From NCBI GenBank assembly GCA_007859745.1, contig SMLU01000005.1, positions 1 to 64,000 of the forward strand: a stretch of DNA of 64,000 nucleotides. Reading direction: 5' to 3'. The stretch comes from Phycisphaerae bacterium RAS1 (GTDB taxonomy: Bacteria; Planctomycetota; Phycisphaerae; UBA1845; Fen-1342). This document shows positions 52,373-60,577 of the stretch, piece by piece (the first letter of the stretch is position 1; the number at the start of each line of letters is the position of its first letter). Both the position numbers and the translations under genes were made by a program. The notes beneath the pieces are model-generated. The model made no database searches. It was not told the origin of the DNA and saw nothing but the letters and a program-made list of their open reading frames with translations.

Positions 52373-53878
52373 ATGCAGCCCATGCCGATCCTTGCATGGA
52401 TGTACGACCTCGCCCGCGAGCAGTCGCCTTCGCACGACGCGCTCACGGTGATGATGCAGCGCTCGCTCGCCGCCGGATACAACGCCGTCGGACTCTATCT
52501 CGAACACCGCTTCGCCTATCCGTCGGTTCCCTGGCCGCCGCCGTCCGGATCGCTGACGCCCGCGGGCGTAACCCGTTTGCAGGAGCACTTTCTTCCCGCC
52601 GGCTTGCGAATCGTGCCGTTTCTGAACACGCTCGGACATCTCGAGGGGTTCATTCGCGCCCAGGGCGGACAGCGGCTCAGCGAGGGGCGCTCAACCGGCT
52701 CGGCCCAGATCTGTCCCACGCGGTCCGAGTGCGTTGCCTTTGCCCACGGACTCGTCAACGACGCCATCGACTGCTTCCGCGACGAGTGGATTCACCTCGG
52801 CGGCGACGAGACGCGCCAGCTCGGCCAGTGCCCGGCCTGCGCCGCGCGCGTCGCGTCGGTCGGCAAGGCCGGACTCTACGGCGAGCACTACGCCGCCCTC
52901 TGCAAGCTCGTACTCGACCGCGGCCGGCGGCCCTGCCTGTGGGGCGACATGCTGCTGGAGCATCCCGAAGCGCTGCCGCACATCCCGCGGCAGACTCTGA
53001 TTTTCGACTGGCAATATTTCAACCGCCCGCGCGACTCGACCCGCCGCTTCCGCCAGGCGGGCTTCGATGTCGTCTGCTGCCCGAGCGTGCAGACCTACAA
53101 CAGCGGCTGGTGCTATCTGGACGCGACGCAGTCCAACATAGACGAGCACGCCGAGGACGCCGCGGCGCTCGGGGCGCTAGGCGTGCTGGTCACGTCGTGG
53201 GAGTTCAGCTACTTCACGGCGTACGACACGGCCCTGCCGCTGATCTATGCGGCCGGGCGGCGGCTGTCGCGCGGCGAATCGTGGGAGGCCGCGCTTCGAG
53301 CCGAAGGCGGAGCCACGTATGCACGGCTTGCGGCGATTCTCGGCCGCGAAATCCCCGCCGCCGCGGAGTTCCTGAAGCCCGGCACATGGCGACAGCTTCG
53401 CGACCGATTCGTGATCCGGCAGAATCCCTTCTATCTCTGGCAGGATTGGCGCGCGGAAGCCTGCGGCCCGGCGGGCGACCGGGTTCTGGCATTGTGCGAT
53501 CGGGCCGCGCTGGGGTTGGCTGACGACGACCCATGGCAACTGCCCATCACGCTGCATCGCGTCGCGGTGGGCTGGGTGCGGCTGGCGGAGTCGGCGGCGC
53601 AGCGTTACGCCGACGGCCAGCCGGCGGCGGCGGCGAGCGTGCTGGAGCACGGCCGGGAGCTGCTCGAATCGCTGCGTCCACCGCTGCGCCGCGCGGCGCT
53701 TTCGGGCGGCAGTTGCGCGGACGCGGCGCGGCTGGATCGGCTTGCCGAGAAGATCGCCACGGTGTGCGTCCGCTTGCGCGCGCTGAGCGGCGTGGTGTGG
53801 CTGCCGGCGTTCGAGACGCTGATTCACGACGCGTACGTCGCGGGCGATGAAGCGGCCTGGCGGACGGCGAAGGACTAA
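52373..53878 (+). CDS. GH20-like (hexosaminidase-type) enzyme
   Basis: 501 residues from ATG 52373; the frame upstream runs through repeat copy E. DEWIHLGGDETRQLGQCPAC carries the GH20 HxGGDE Asp-Glu pair, with LRIVPFLNTLGHLEGF before and VTSWEFSYF after as barrel strands. GH20 enzymes cleave terminal GlcNAc or GalNAc by substrate-assisted catalysis. No signal peptide is seen, so a cytoplasmic role or unusual export is likely. Substrate not inferable. Confidence 0.72.
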   Translation: MQPMPILAWMYDLAREQSPSHDALTVMMQRSLAAGYNAVGLYLEHRFAYPSVPWPPPSGSLTPAGVTRLQEHFLPAGLRIVPFLNTLGHLEGFIRAQGGQRLSEGRSTGSAQICPTRSECVAFAHGLVNDAIDCFRDEWIHLGGDETRQLGQCPACAARVASVGKAGLYGEHYAALCKLVLDRGRRPCLWGDMLLEHPEALPHIPRQTLIFDWQYFNRPRDSTRRFRQAGFDVVCCPSVQTYNSGWCYLDATQSNIDEHAEDAAALGALGVLVTSWEFSYFTAYDTALPLIYAAGRRLSRGESWEAALRAEGGATYARLAAILGREIPAAAEFLKPGTWRQLRDRFVIRQNPFYLWQDWRAEACGPAGDRVLALCDRAALGLADDDPWQLPITLHRVAVGWVRLAESAAQRYADGQPAAAASVLEHGRELLESLRPPLRRAALSGGSCADAARLDRLAEKIATVCVRLRALSGVVWLPAFETLIHDAYVAGDEAAWRTAKD

Positions 53879-53899
53879 ACGGTTACGGATCAGATCGGC

Positions 53900-54045
53900 G
53901 ACCGTGAGGGCAGACGCCGCCGGCCGGGCTGCCTTTCCGAACCCGCCGCGCCAAGCGGCGGGGTGACGATCGTGAGCGAGCGCCACCACAGCGGGCCACA
54001 TTGGCCGGGACGTCGACGCGCCGCTTGGCGCGGCGGGTTCGGACA
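53900..54045. repeat. Paired-inverted-repeat element, copy F
   Basis: CAGACGCCGCCGGCCGGGCT (53911 on), arm 1 53936-53962, spacer GACGATCGTGAGCGAGCGCC then ACCACAGCGGGCCACATTGG, arm 2 54014-54043, then CAGAAATGG. Forward orientation; nearly identical in the spacer to copy G. Confidence 0.82.
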
Positions 54046-54273
54046 GAAATGGCCGCCGCGCCTTCCAAAGTCCACGGTCACAGCCCACTTTTTTCCGTCT
54101 TTTTTTGCTTTCTCTATCTCTCTCTCTATTTCGTGTTATACTTATGGGTAGCAGACTCGGGGTGTTCTTTGTGGGCCGATCGTGGGGTGATTCGCATGTG
54201 GCGGTTGGGTTCACGGCAGGGCGGTGCGAGAGTGCACTGCGCCGCGGGTCGGGGCCGAATCGGAGGAATCACC
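54046..54273 (+). promoter_or_regulatory. Leader of the secreted cassette with extended -10
   Basis: Low-GC pyrimidine tract (TTTTTTCCGTCTTTTTTTGC, 54089 on), then TGTTATACT (54134-54142), an extended -10. No convincing -35. Ends with GGAGGAATCACCC before ATG 54274. No gene between copy F and the ATG. Confidence 0.4.
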
Positions 54274-54660
54274 CATGCGAAGCGTGGGAAGACTGTGGGG
54301 CGGCTGCGCCTTGGTCATGGCCGCGGCGTCGCTGGCCGGGGCGGCGACGTTCACGTGGACGGGCGGACGTTGCTGCGACCGGGATGAGTGCGACAACTGG
54401 ACCTACACCGGCCTGCCGGCGACGTGCTATCCCAGCACGTCGAGTGACGACGTGACGATTCCATCCATCTACGGGGGCTGGACAATCGACCTGGTCGATA
54501 TCGAGCTCCTGGACGACGTGACCATTCTGGACAGCGTCGACTTCGGCTAGGCCGGCGGGACGCCAGTGGTCGGCTGCGCGACGATCACCATTCAGGCGTC
54601 CAACGGCGAGGAGATTGTGCTGACGATGAACGGCGCGCACCTCGTGGCGGCGCTTGAGTA
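54274..54660 (+). pseudogene. Secreted beta-rich protein interrupted by an in-frame TAG
   Basis: ATG 54274 with a strong GGAGG. Residues 1-92 have a signal peptide (LVMAAASLAGAATF) and FTWTGGRCCDRDECDNW...TSSDDVTIPSIYGGW, like the opening of the 55956 protein. TAG at 54548-54550 (codon 93) interrupts; translation in the same frame continues AGGTPVVGCATITIQASNGE to a second TAG at 54658-54660. Either a recent nonsense mutation, a read error, or a short functional product. Amber readthrough has no support here. Confidence 0.6.
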
Positions 54661-54685
54661 GCACGACATTGCAACAGGAGGCACG

Positions 54686-55882
54686 ATGATGCCCACCGTC
54701 GTTCGGCGCTTGTTGTTGATTGGCGTGCTTTGGGTGTGCGTATGGCGAAGTGCGGCGCAGATTCCGCCCGGCTACCAGGTCGTGCAGGTAACGCAGAATC
54801 CCAACTGGGAAACGCGCGCGTCGATCAACAACCGTGGACAGATCGTATTTGAACACTATTTCGACACCTACGACTCCAATACGGCCGAGATCTTTCTCTA
54901 CGACCACGGCGTGCTTCGGCAACTGACCAACGATTACGTGTGCGACAGGCTGCCGGACATCAACGACAACGGAGTAGTCGTATGGTCCCGCTTTTCCGGC
55001 ACTGGGAAAACGGGCGACATTGCGATGTTGAGCGACGGCGTAATGACGATACTGACACATGACGCCGTGAATGACTATGAGCCGCACATCAACAACGCGG
55101 GACACGTTTCCTGGAGCAAACTTTTATGGCTCGGTTGCGGCGGATCGGAGGCCAACGTCTACCTATACGACGGAGCGAATATTACGACGATCATCGCCGA
55201 CGGTCTGTCGAATCAGGGCGTGCGGGTCAACGACTACGACGAGTTGACTTGGACCCGATACAACTTCTGCAACGACCCATGGACGTCTGAGGTGATGGTG
55301 TATTCGGGCGGTGTAATCAAGCCGCTCACAACTTGGCAGTTCGCCGCCGTCGCCGGCGACATCAGCAATAGCGGCATGGTGACCTGGTTTTACCGTCGCC
55401 TGCCCGACTACCAGAACATTCTGCAGTGCTGGAAAGACGGTTCCGTCGTCACGCTCACCGAGTGGGGCTCCAACTCCTGGCTGAACAACAACGACGACGT
55501 GTTCTTCGATCGCTGGTATGAGGATTCGCAAACGTGGCAGGTCTGGCTGCTGCGCGGCGGGCAGTTTCTCCAATTGAGTGCGGATCCATTCTGGAACTGG
55601 ACCGGCGGCATCAACGATCACGGTGAATTGGCATGGATGTCGGGCAACCCGTACGAGCCTGACGTACGCTGGCTCCGGCGCCCGCCTGATGGCGATCTCA
55701 ACTGCGACGGCGGCGTATCGGTCACGGACATTAACGCGTTCGTCTTGGCTCTGACTAGTCCATCCGGCTATCGAGGGCTTTACCCGCTTTGCGATGTCCT
55801 CCTGGCTGACATGAATGGCGACCTGTCGGCGAACGTGCTGGACATCAACGAGTTTGTTGCCGCTGTCGGCGCCGGACGCTGA
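54686..55882 (+). CDS. Secreted propeller-repeat protein with dockerin-like tail
   Basis: 398 residues from ATG 54686. Signal: LLLIGVLWVCVWRSAAQ. Repeats of INNRGQIVFEHYF / INDNGVVVWSRF / INNAGHVSWSKL / INDHGELAWMSG, about 50 residues apart, resemble beta-propeller blades (HAF-like). C-terminal calcium-loop pair: GDLNCDGGVSVTDINAFVLA and ADMNGDLSANVLDINEFVAA, as in the S8 protease tail. Probably an extracellular attached protein; ligand unknown. Confidence 0.78.
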   Translation: MMPTVVRRLLLIGVLWVCVWRSAAQIPPGYQVVQVTQNPNWETRASINNRGQIVFEHYFDTYDSNTAEIFLYDHGVLRQLTNDYVCDRLPDINDNGVVVWSRFSGTGKTGDIAMLSDGVMTILTHDAVNDYEPHINNAGHVSWSKLLWLGCGGSEANVYLYDGANITTIIADGLSNQGVRVNDYDELTWTRYNFCNDPWTSEVMVYSGGVIKPLTTWQFAAVAGDISNSGMVTWFYRRLPDYQNILQCWKDGSVVTLTEWGSNSWLNNNDDVFFDRWYEDSQTWQVWLLRGGQFLQLSADPFWNWTGGINDHGELAWMSGNPYEPDVRWLRRPPDGDLNCDGGVSVTDINAFVLALTSPSGYRGLYPLCDVLLADMNGDLSANVLDINEFVAAVGAGR

Positions 55883-55955
55883 GCGGCATCCTCGATCTGA
55901 GAACACATCGACGAGTACGGCGCAAGACGCCGCACCGAGATAGAGGAGGTATGTC

Positions 55956-56842
55956 ATGAATCAGTTCAAGCGAATCCCAATGATCCTCTCGGTCGCCGCT
56001 CTTGCGGCGACGATGGCTGGCGCGACGAGCTATACGTTCGCGCCGGAGGGTGGTGCGGCCAGCGGTGATTGGAACACTCCTGGGAATTGGACCCCCTCCG
56101 GCGGCCCGCCTATTGCCGGCGACACCGCCACGATCCCCAACGGCAAGACCTGCTACGTCGAAAACGCCAACCAGACCTGCGGCAAGGTCACGGTCAATTA
56201 CGGCGGCGTGCTCTCGGTCAAGAGCCGCGACCTGACCATCAGCAACTCCGGGCCCTCCGGCGCGCGGCTGGTCATCGACGGAACGATGGAGTTCGCCGAG
56301 GTCAGCGGAACCGTCGGGCGCGTCCTGTTCGGCATCGAGCTCGAAATCAGCGGAGGCGGCACGCTGGATGCCCGCAAAGACCGGGACTGGGCCGCGGACG
56401 CTTCGAGTTCAACGGCGGAACCAACGAGTATCTCATCATCGGCTCCAACATCGACGTGGGCGGCTCGTTCGAGATCTTCTGCTGGATCACGAACAACGGC
56501 GAGCTGCGCGTGGACGACGCCGACGACACAATGGACATCGGCCGGCAGGAGAACACCACGCGTATCCGCGTGGCGGGCAGCGGCTGCCAGTGGACGATCA
56601 GCGCCGGGAACATGCGCTTCGGCGCCGCCAACACCGGGTTCTTCTCATCCGGCGAAAACAAGTTCAACGTCGGCGGCGGCACGCTGCTCTTCTCATCCTA
56701 CGGGTCGTTCGTAAGCACGATGGCCGCACTCAACGTCGCCGGCGGAGTCTTCGATGTGGACGCAAACGCGCTCTTCGTCGCCATGGACTTCTCCGGCGGG
56801 ACAATCAAGGTCGCGTCGGAAAAGACGCTGCAATGCGAATAA
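55956..56842 (+). pseudogene. Secreted beta-helix-like protein with a frameshift
   Basis: ATG 55956 follows GAGGAGGT, the best SD in the window. Signal: ILSVAALAATMAGATSY. Then SGDWNTPGNWTPSGGPPIAG with DTATIPNG and strand repeats. Reading breaks near 56385-56402: the first frame ends in a Ser/Thr stretch, while the frame one base back continues RFEFNGGTNEYLIIGSNIDV to SEKTLQCE and TAA 56842. A one-base deletion fits; no slippery heptamer supports programmed shifting. Same fold type as 54274. Confidence 0.65.
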
Positions 56843-56895
56843 CCGCCGAAGAGTGCGGGGAACGCCATTTGCATCGGTGCTGATCGGCGACGATA

Positions 56896-56912
56896 GGTGG
56901 GCACGGCCCACC
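56896..56912. repeat. GGTGGGC-ACG-GCCCACC hairpin
   Basis: Seven-bp stem, three-base loop, between the frameshifted gene and copy G. May be a terminator remnant; no U-run. Confidence 0.45.
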
Positions 56913-56920
56913 CTACAGAG

Positions 56921-57040
56921 GCTTTCCGAACCCGCCGCGCCAAGCGGCGGGGTGATGATCGTGAGCGAGCGCCACCACACCGGGCCGCATTGGCCGGGAC
57001 GTCAACCCGCCGCTTGGCGCGGCGGGTTCGGACAGACAAG
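56921..57040. repeat. Paired-inverted-repeat element, copy G
   Basis: Arm 1 56925-56952, spacer GTGATGATCGTGAGCGAGCG then CCACCACACCGGGCCGCATT, arm 2 57003-57033, then CAGACAAGC. The usual GACGCCGCCGGCC flank is missing on the left. Forward orientation, very close to copy F. Confidence 0.82.
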
Positions 57041-57054
57041 CCCGCGGAACACGG

Positions 57055-59097
57055 TCACAGCGAGGGTTGCGGGGCGGGTCCCGTGTTCGGCTGGGCGTCA
57101 CGCGGCGCGCCGGTGCTGGACGACTTGAGACTCGCGGGACTGTCTGCGTGCGCCGAGGCCGGCCGCGATGGCGGGGCTTCGAGGTAGAACTCGGGCACGA
57201 TTCCCTTCATGCGCTGCCGCAGGTCGTCGCGCGTCAGCGCGTCGGCATCGGCAAAGAGCGCATCAATCGCCGGAACCAGGACATCCCACTCCGCCGGCAC
57301 GTTGTTCCAGATGCCGATTTTCGGGTGCGGCGTGCGGGCCACGTCTTCGCCTTCGATCGCCAGCTCTTCGAAGAGCTTCTCGCCGGGGCGGATGCCGCAG
57401 AATTCGATCTTGATGTCTTCGTCGGGCCGGAAGCCGGAGAGCGTGATCAGGTCGCGCGCCAGGTCGAGGATTTTGACCGGCTCGCCCATGTCGAGCACGA
57501 AAATCTCGCCGCCGTGGCCCATGGACGCGGACTGAAGCACGAGCTGGGCCGCTTCGGGGATGGTCATGAAGTAGCGCACCATCTCGGGATGTGTGACGGT
57601 GACCGGCCCGCCGTTGGCGATCTGCTCTTTGAAAATCGGAATGACGCTGCCGCTGCTGCCGAGCACGTTTCCGAAGCGGACAGTGACGAACTGCGTGCTG
57701 GAGCGGGCGCTGAGGCCCTGGATGTAGAGCTCCGCGACGCGCTTGGACGCGCCCATGATGCTGGTGGGGTTGACCGCCTTGTCGGTCGAGATCATCACGA
57801 ACTTCTCGCAGCCGAAGCGCGTCGCCGTGTCGGCCACGATGCGCGTGCCGTTGATGTTGTTCTTCACGGCCTCGCCGGGGTTGTACTCCATCATGGGCAC
57901 ATGCTTGTGGGCTGCGGCGTGGAAGACGGCCGTGGGCCGCTCCAGCTCGAAGATGCGCTCGATACGGCCGCGGTCGGCGATGTCGGCGATGTAAGGGACG
58001 AAGTTGGTGTCGGTGAAGCTGGCCCGCAGCTCGCGGTCGATGTCGAACAGGTGATGCTCGGACTGCTCGACCAGCATCAGCCGCCGCGGGCGGAAGCGGG
58101 CGATCTGCCGGCACATTTCCGAGCCGATCGACCCGCCGGCGCCGGTGACCATGACGGTGCGGTCGGCGATGAACTTGGCGATTTCGTGCTCGTCGAGCTT
58201 GACCGGGGCGCGGCCGAGCAGGTCGTTGATGTCGACGTCGCGGATTTCACTGACGGTGGCGCGGCCCTCGATCAGGTCAGCCATGGCCGGCAGCGTCTTG
58301 AAGCGCAGGTTGGCGCCCTTGCACTGGTCGATCACCGTGCGGACCTGCGCCTTGCTGGCTGATGGCATGGCGATCAGGATTTCGTCGACCGCGCTCTCCG
58401 TGCAGACCTGCTTGATCATCGAGATCGGACCGAGCACCTCGATCCCGTGAATCTGCGCCCCGAGCTTGGCCGGATCGTCGTCGAGAAAGCCGACCACGCG
58501 GTACTTGAGCACCGGCATGCGCAGGATTTCGCGCACCGCGTTCTCGCCGGAGTTGCCCGCGCCGAGGATCAGGAGGTTCGGGGCGATTCCGTCGGCGACC
58601 GGCCGGACTTCCTCGTAATAAAGCCGCACCGCGAGCCGGGCGCCGCAGACCAGCGCGATCGTGCCGGCGAAGTCGAGCACGAAGACCGAGTCCGGAAAGC
58701 GCTCGCTCGGCTCACCCAGCAGCGGCGCCGGCAGGCCGACCAGGTGCGGATTCAGGACGACGGTGTAGATCAGCAGCATCAGCAGCACGCTGGCCAGCCA
58801 CGCGGCCCGCGCGACACTGAAGACGTCGCGCAAACTGACGTAGCGCCACCAACCCTGATGCTGCCGCATCAGCACGAACACGAGCAGCTTGATCGCCACG
58901 ACCGGGAGAAGAAGCGGAATGCAGAACTTGCGCAGCCAGTCCGTGTCGCGGACCTTGAAGTTGTAGGCCAGCCCGAACGCCAGCAGCCACGCGGCGGCGA
59001 ACATCGCCAGATGCGCCAGGACGCTGAGCGCCAGGCGGTTGGAGCGCGCCCAGGGACGCCAGCCGTCGGAATCGGGTGCTTCGGGTTCCGGGTTCAT
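57055..59097 (-). CDS. Polysaccharide biosynthesis protein, FlaA1/CapD-type dehydratase-epimerase
   Basis: 680 residues from ATG 59097. Four N-terminal membrane helices (ALSVLAHLAMFAAAWLLAFG on), a CoA-binding-like Rossmann (LLILGAGNSGENAVREILRM), then the SDR domain: MVTGAGGSIGSEMCRQIARF, AAAHKHVPMMEYNPGEAVKN, STDKAVNPTSIMGASKRVAE (Met in the Tyr position of YxxxK, as in PglF/WbpM) and GIRPGEKLFEEL. Makes 4-keto-6-deoxy UDP-sugars for surface glycans. Alone here; no other capsule genes. Confidence 0.9.
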   Translation of the reverse strand: MNPEPEAPDSDGWRPWARSNRLALSVLAHLAMFAAAWLLAFGLAYNFKVRDTDWLRKFCIPLLLPVVAIKLLVFVLMRQHQGWWRYVSLRDVFSVARAAWLASVLLMLLIYTVVLNPHLVGLPAPLLGEPSERFPDSVFVLDFAGTIALVCGARLAVRLYYEEVRPVADGIAPNLLILGAGNSGENAVREILRMPVLKYRVVGFLDDDPAKLGAQIHGIEVLGPISMIKQVCTESAVDEILIAMPSASKAQVRTVIDQCKGANLRFKTLPAMADLIEGRATVSEIRDVDINDLLGRAPVKLDEHEIAKFIADRTVMVTGAGGSIGSEMCRQIARFRPRRLMLVEQSEHHLFDIDRELRASFTDTNFVPYIADIADRGRIERIFELERPTAVFHAAAHKHVPMMEYNPGEAVKNNINGTRIVADTATRFGCEKFVMISTDKAVNPTSIMGASKRVAELYIQGLSARSSTQFVTVRFGNVLGSSGSVIPIFKEQIANGGPVTVTHPEMVRYFMTIPEAAQLVLQSASMGHGGEIFVLDMGEPVKILDLARDLITLSGFRPDEDIKIEFCGIRPGEKLFEELAIEGEDVARTPHPKIGIWNNVPAEWDVLVPAIDALFADADALTRDDLRQRMKGIVPEFYLEAPPSRPASAHADSPASLKSSSTGAPRDAQPNTGPAPQPSL

Positions 59098-59181
59098 GTC
59101 TCTTGGGCGAATGCCGCGGCGGGCGCAGCGCGGCCGCCCGATCCAGGACTGTCGCACCCTGCGCTGCTTTCGCGCGGCATC

Positions 59182-60333
59182 CTACGACCGCATCGCGGCC
59201 CGCAGCGCGTGGACCAGCGGCAGCGCGGACGAGCGCTTCTCGCCGCCCATCCGCTCGTTTTCGAGTTTTTCGGCGGTGTCCAGCGCGCTCGTGGCGCGAA
59301 CGTGATCACCCAGCGCCATCGCGCAGTAAGCCTCCAGCGCCGAGGCCATCGGCGATTCGCCCGAGCCGGATCGGATTCGGACGTAGATTCGCATGGTCTC
59401 ATCGAAGACGGCCCGATCTCCGTAGTACGAGGCGACTTCGCCCATCTTGGCGAAATCCTCGGGATTTCGATTGGCGGCGTCGACGAGCGCGGCAATCGCG
59501 ACGTTGATCCGGCCGCGCACCAGCGAGGCGTGTGCAATCAGCAGCGGGGCAAGGTGGGCCTTCGGATCCATGCTGCGGACGGTTTCGAGCATGCGGCAGG
59601 CCGCGCCAAGCTGGTCGTCGCGGAGCGGCGCGTCGTGGAGCGTGGCCTGCTTGAAGAGTTCGCAGGCGTCCTTCTGGCTGCGTTCGAGCCGCAACGCAAT
59701 ACGGGCTTCAATGGTCTCCGCGACGGTGGCGCCGACCGGCCGCGGTTCGTTGGAGTCGGGCTGCGCCAGGCCGAGCGCGCGGTCGACGTTAACCGGTTCG
59801 TCGGTGCTGCGCGCCAGCGTCCGCAGTTGCCGTAGCTCGCCGAAGTCGCCGTACAGCCGTCCGCCCAGCGGGCGATCCAGGCTGACGACCTCTGCCAGGC
59901 CGGAAAGGCTCGCGAGTTGCGCGCCGCTGGGAATGCCGCGCCGCACCGCGAAAATCGGGCTGCGCGCGACATTGGCGCTGCGCGTGCCGTAAAACGACAT
60001 GGTGTTGATGCGCTCTCCCAGCCGCGCCGGATCGCGAGACAGCACCTCGCGCGGGAGATAAGCGTCCGGGGCGCGGCCGCGCTGCGCCCCGCGGAAAGCG
60101 TTGTACGTCGAGATGGGCGATGGCGCGAGCTGCGAGCGATTGCGGCGGACGTCTGTTCCAAACCGTCCAGTGTTCAGCCCGCCCACCAGACCGACGAACG
60201 ACGACGGCGCCTGTGCGCTGGGCCGATTCAGAACAATGCCCGCGACGGAGCCGGTCTGCGCGGCGGCGTCCGGCATCGCCAGCAGGCCAATCAGTGCGGC
60301 TGCGAGAACTTGCACGAGCGCGATGCGCGTCAT
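59182..60333 (-). CDS. Secreted helical-repeat protein, unknown function
   Basis: 383 residues from ATG 60333. Signal: ALIGLLAMPDAAAQ. N-terminal half is Arg-rich, with little predicted structure. The C-terminal half has SEL1/TPR-like helix pairs (LEAYCAMALGDHVRATSALD and similar). Stops 84 nt before the CapD start, same strand, so perhaps co-transcribed. No family recognised. Confidence 0.65.
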   Translation of the reverse strand: MTRIALVQVLAAALIGLLAMPDAAAQTGSVAGIVLNRPSAQAPSSFVGLVGGLNTGRFGTDVRRNRSQLAPSPISTYNAFRGAQRGRAPDAYLPREVLSRDPARLGERINTMSFYGTRSANVARSPIFAVRRGIPSGAQLASLSGLAEVVSLDRPLGGRLYGDFGELRQLRTLARSTDEPVNVDRALGLAQPDSNEPRPVGATVAETIEARIALRLERSQKDACELFKQATLHDAPLRDDQLGAACRMLETVRSMDPKAHLAPLLIAHASLVRGRINVAIAALVDAANRNPEDFAKMGEVASYYGDRAVFDETMRIYVRIRSGSGESPMASALEAYCAMALGDHVRATSALDTAEKLENERMGGEKRSSALPLVHALRAAMRS

Positions 60334-60577
60334 AGGGCACCCATATGGGAGATCCGTATTGCATCGGATCATACCATCCATCGACCGCGTCGTCACGGCG
60401 AATCGACTGAATCTGCCTCGCTCGCGGCGTTTCCTAAGCTTAGCGGAAACAAGGACATGCGAGCGGCCCGCATTGACCCTGCGGCGGGCGAGCACTACAG
60501 TTTTGTGTGGGCATCGGCCCTCTCCGTCGCTATTCGGATGACAGAGCACTATCGACACCCGCGCGAGGACGCATGCT
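60334..60577. other. Divergent gap before the second FG-GAP gene
   Basis: Lies between minus-strand 59182-60333 and plus-strand 60578. Contains AGCTTAGCG at 60437 and no repeat, RNA gene or clear promoter pair. Both promoters should be here, but none is obvious. Confidence 0.4.

Noticed and set aside
54548-54550. Amber recoding (pyrrolysine) in 54274-54660
   Set aside because: No pyl genes, no functional reason for recoding at that residue, and the neighbour of the same type is also broken.
56385-56402. Programmed -1 frameshift in 55956-56842
   Set aside because: The direction fits -1, but there is no X-XXY-YYZ slippery site; a one-base deletion is simpler.
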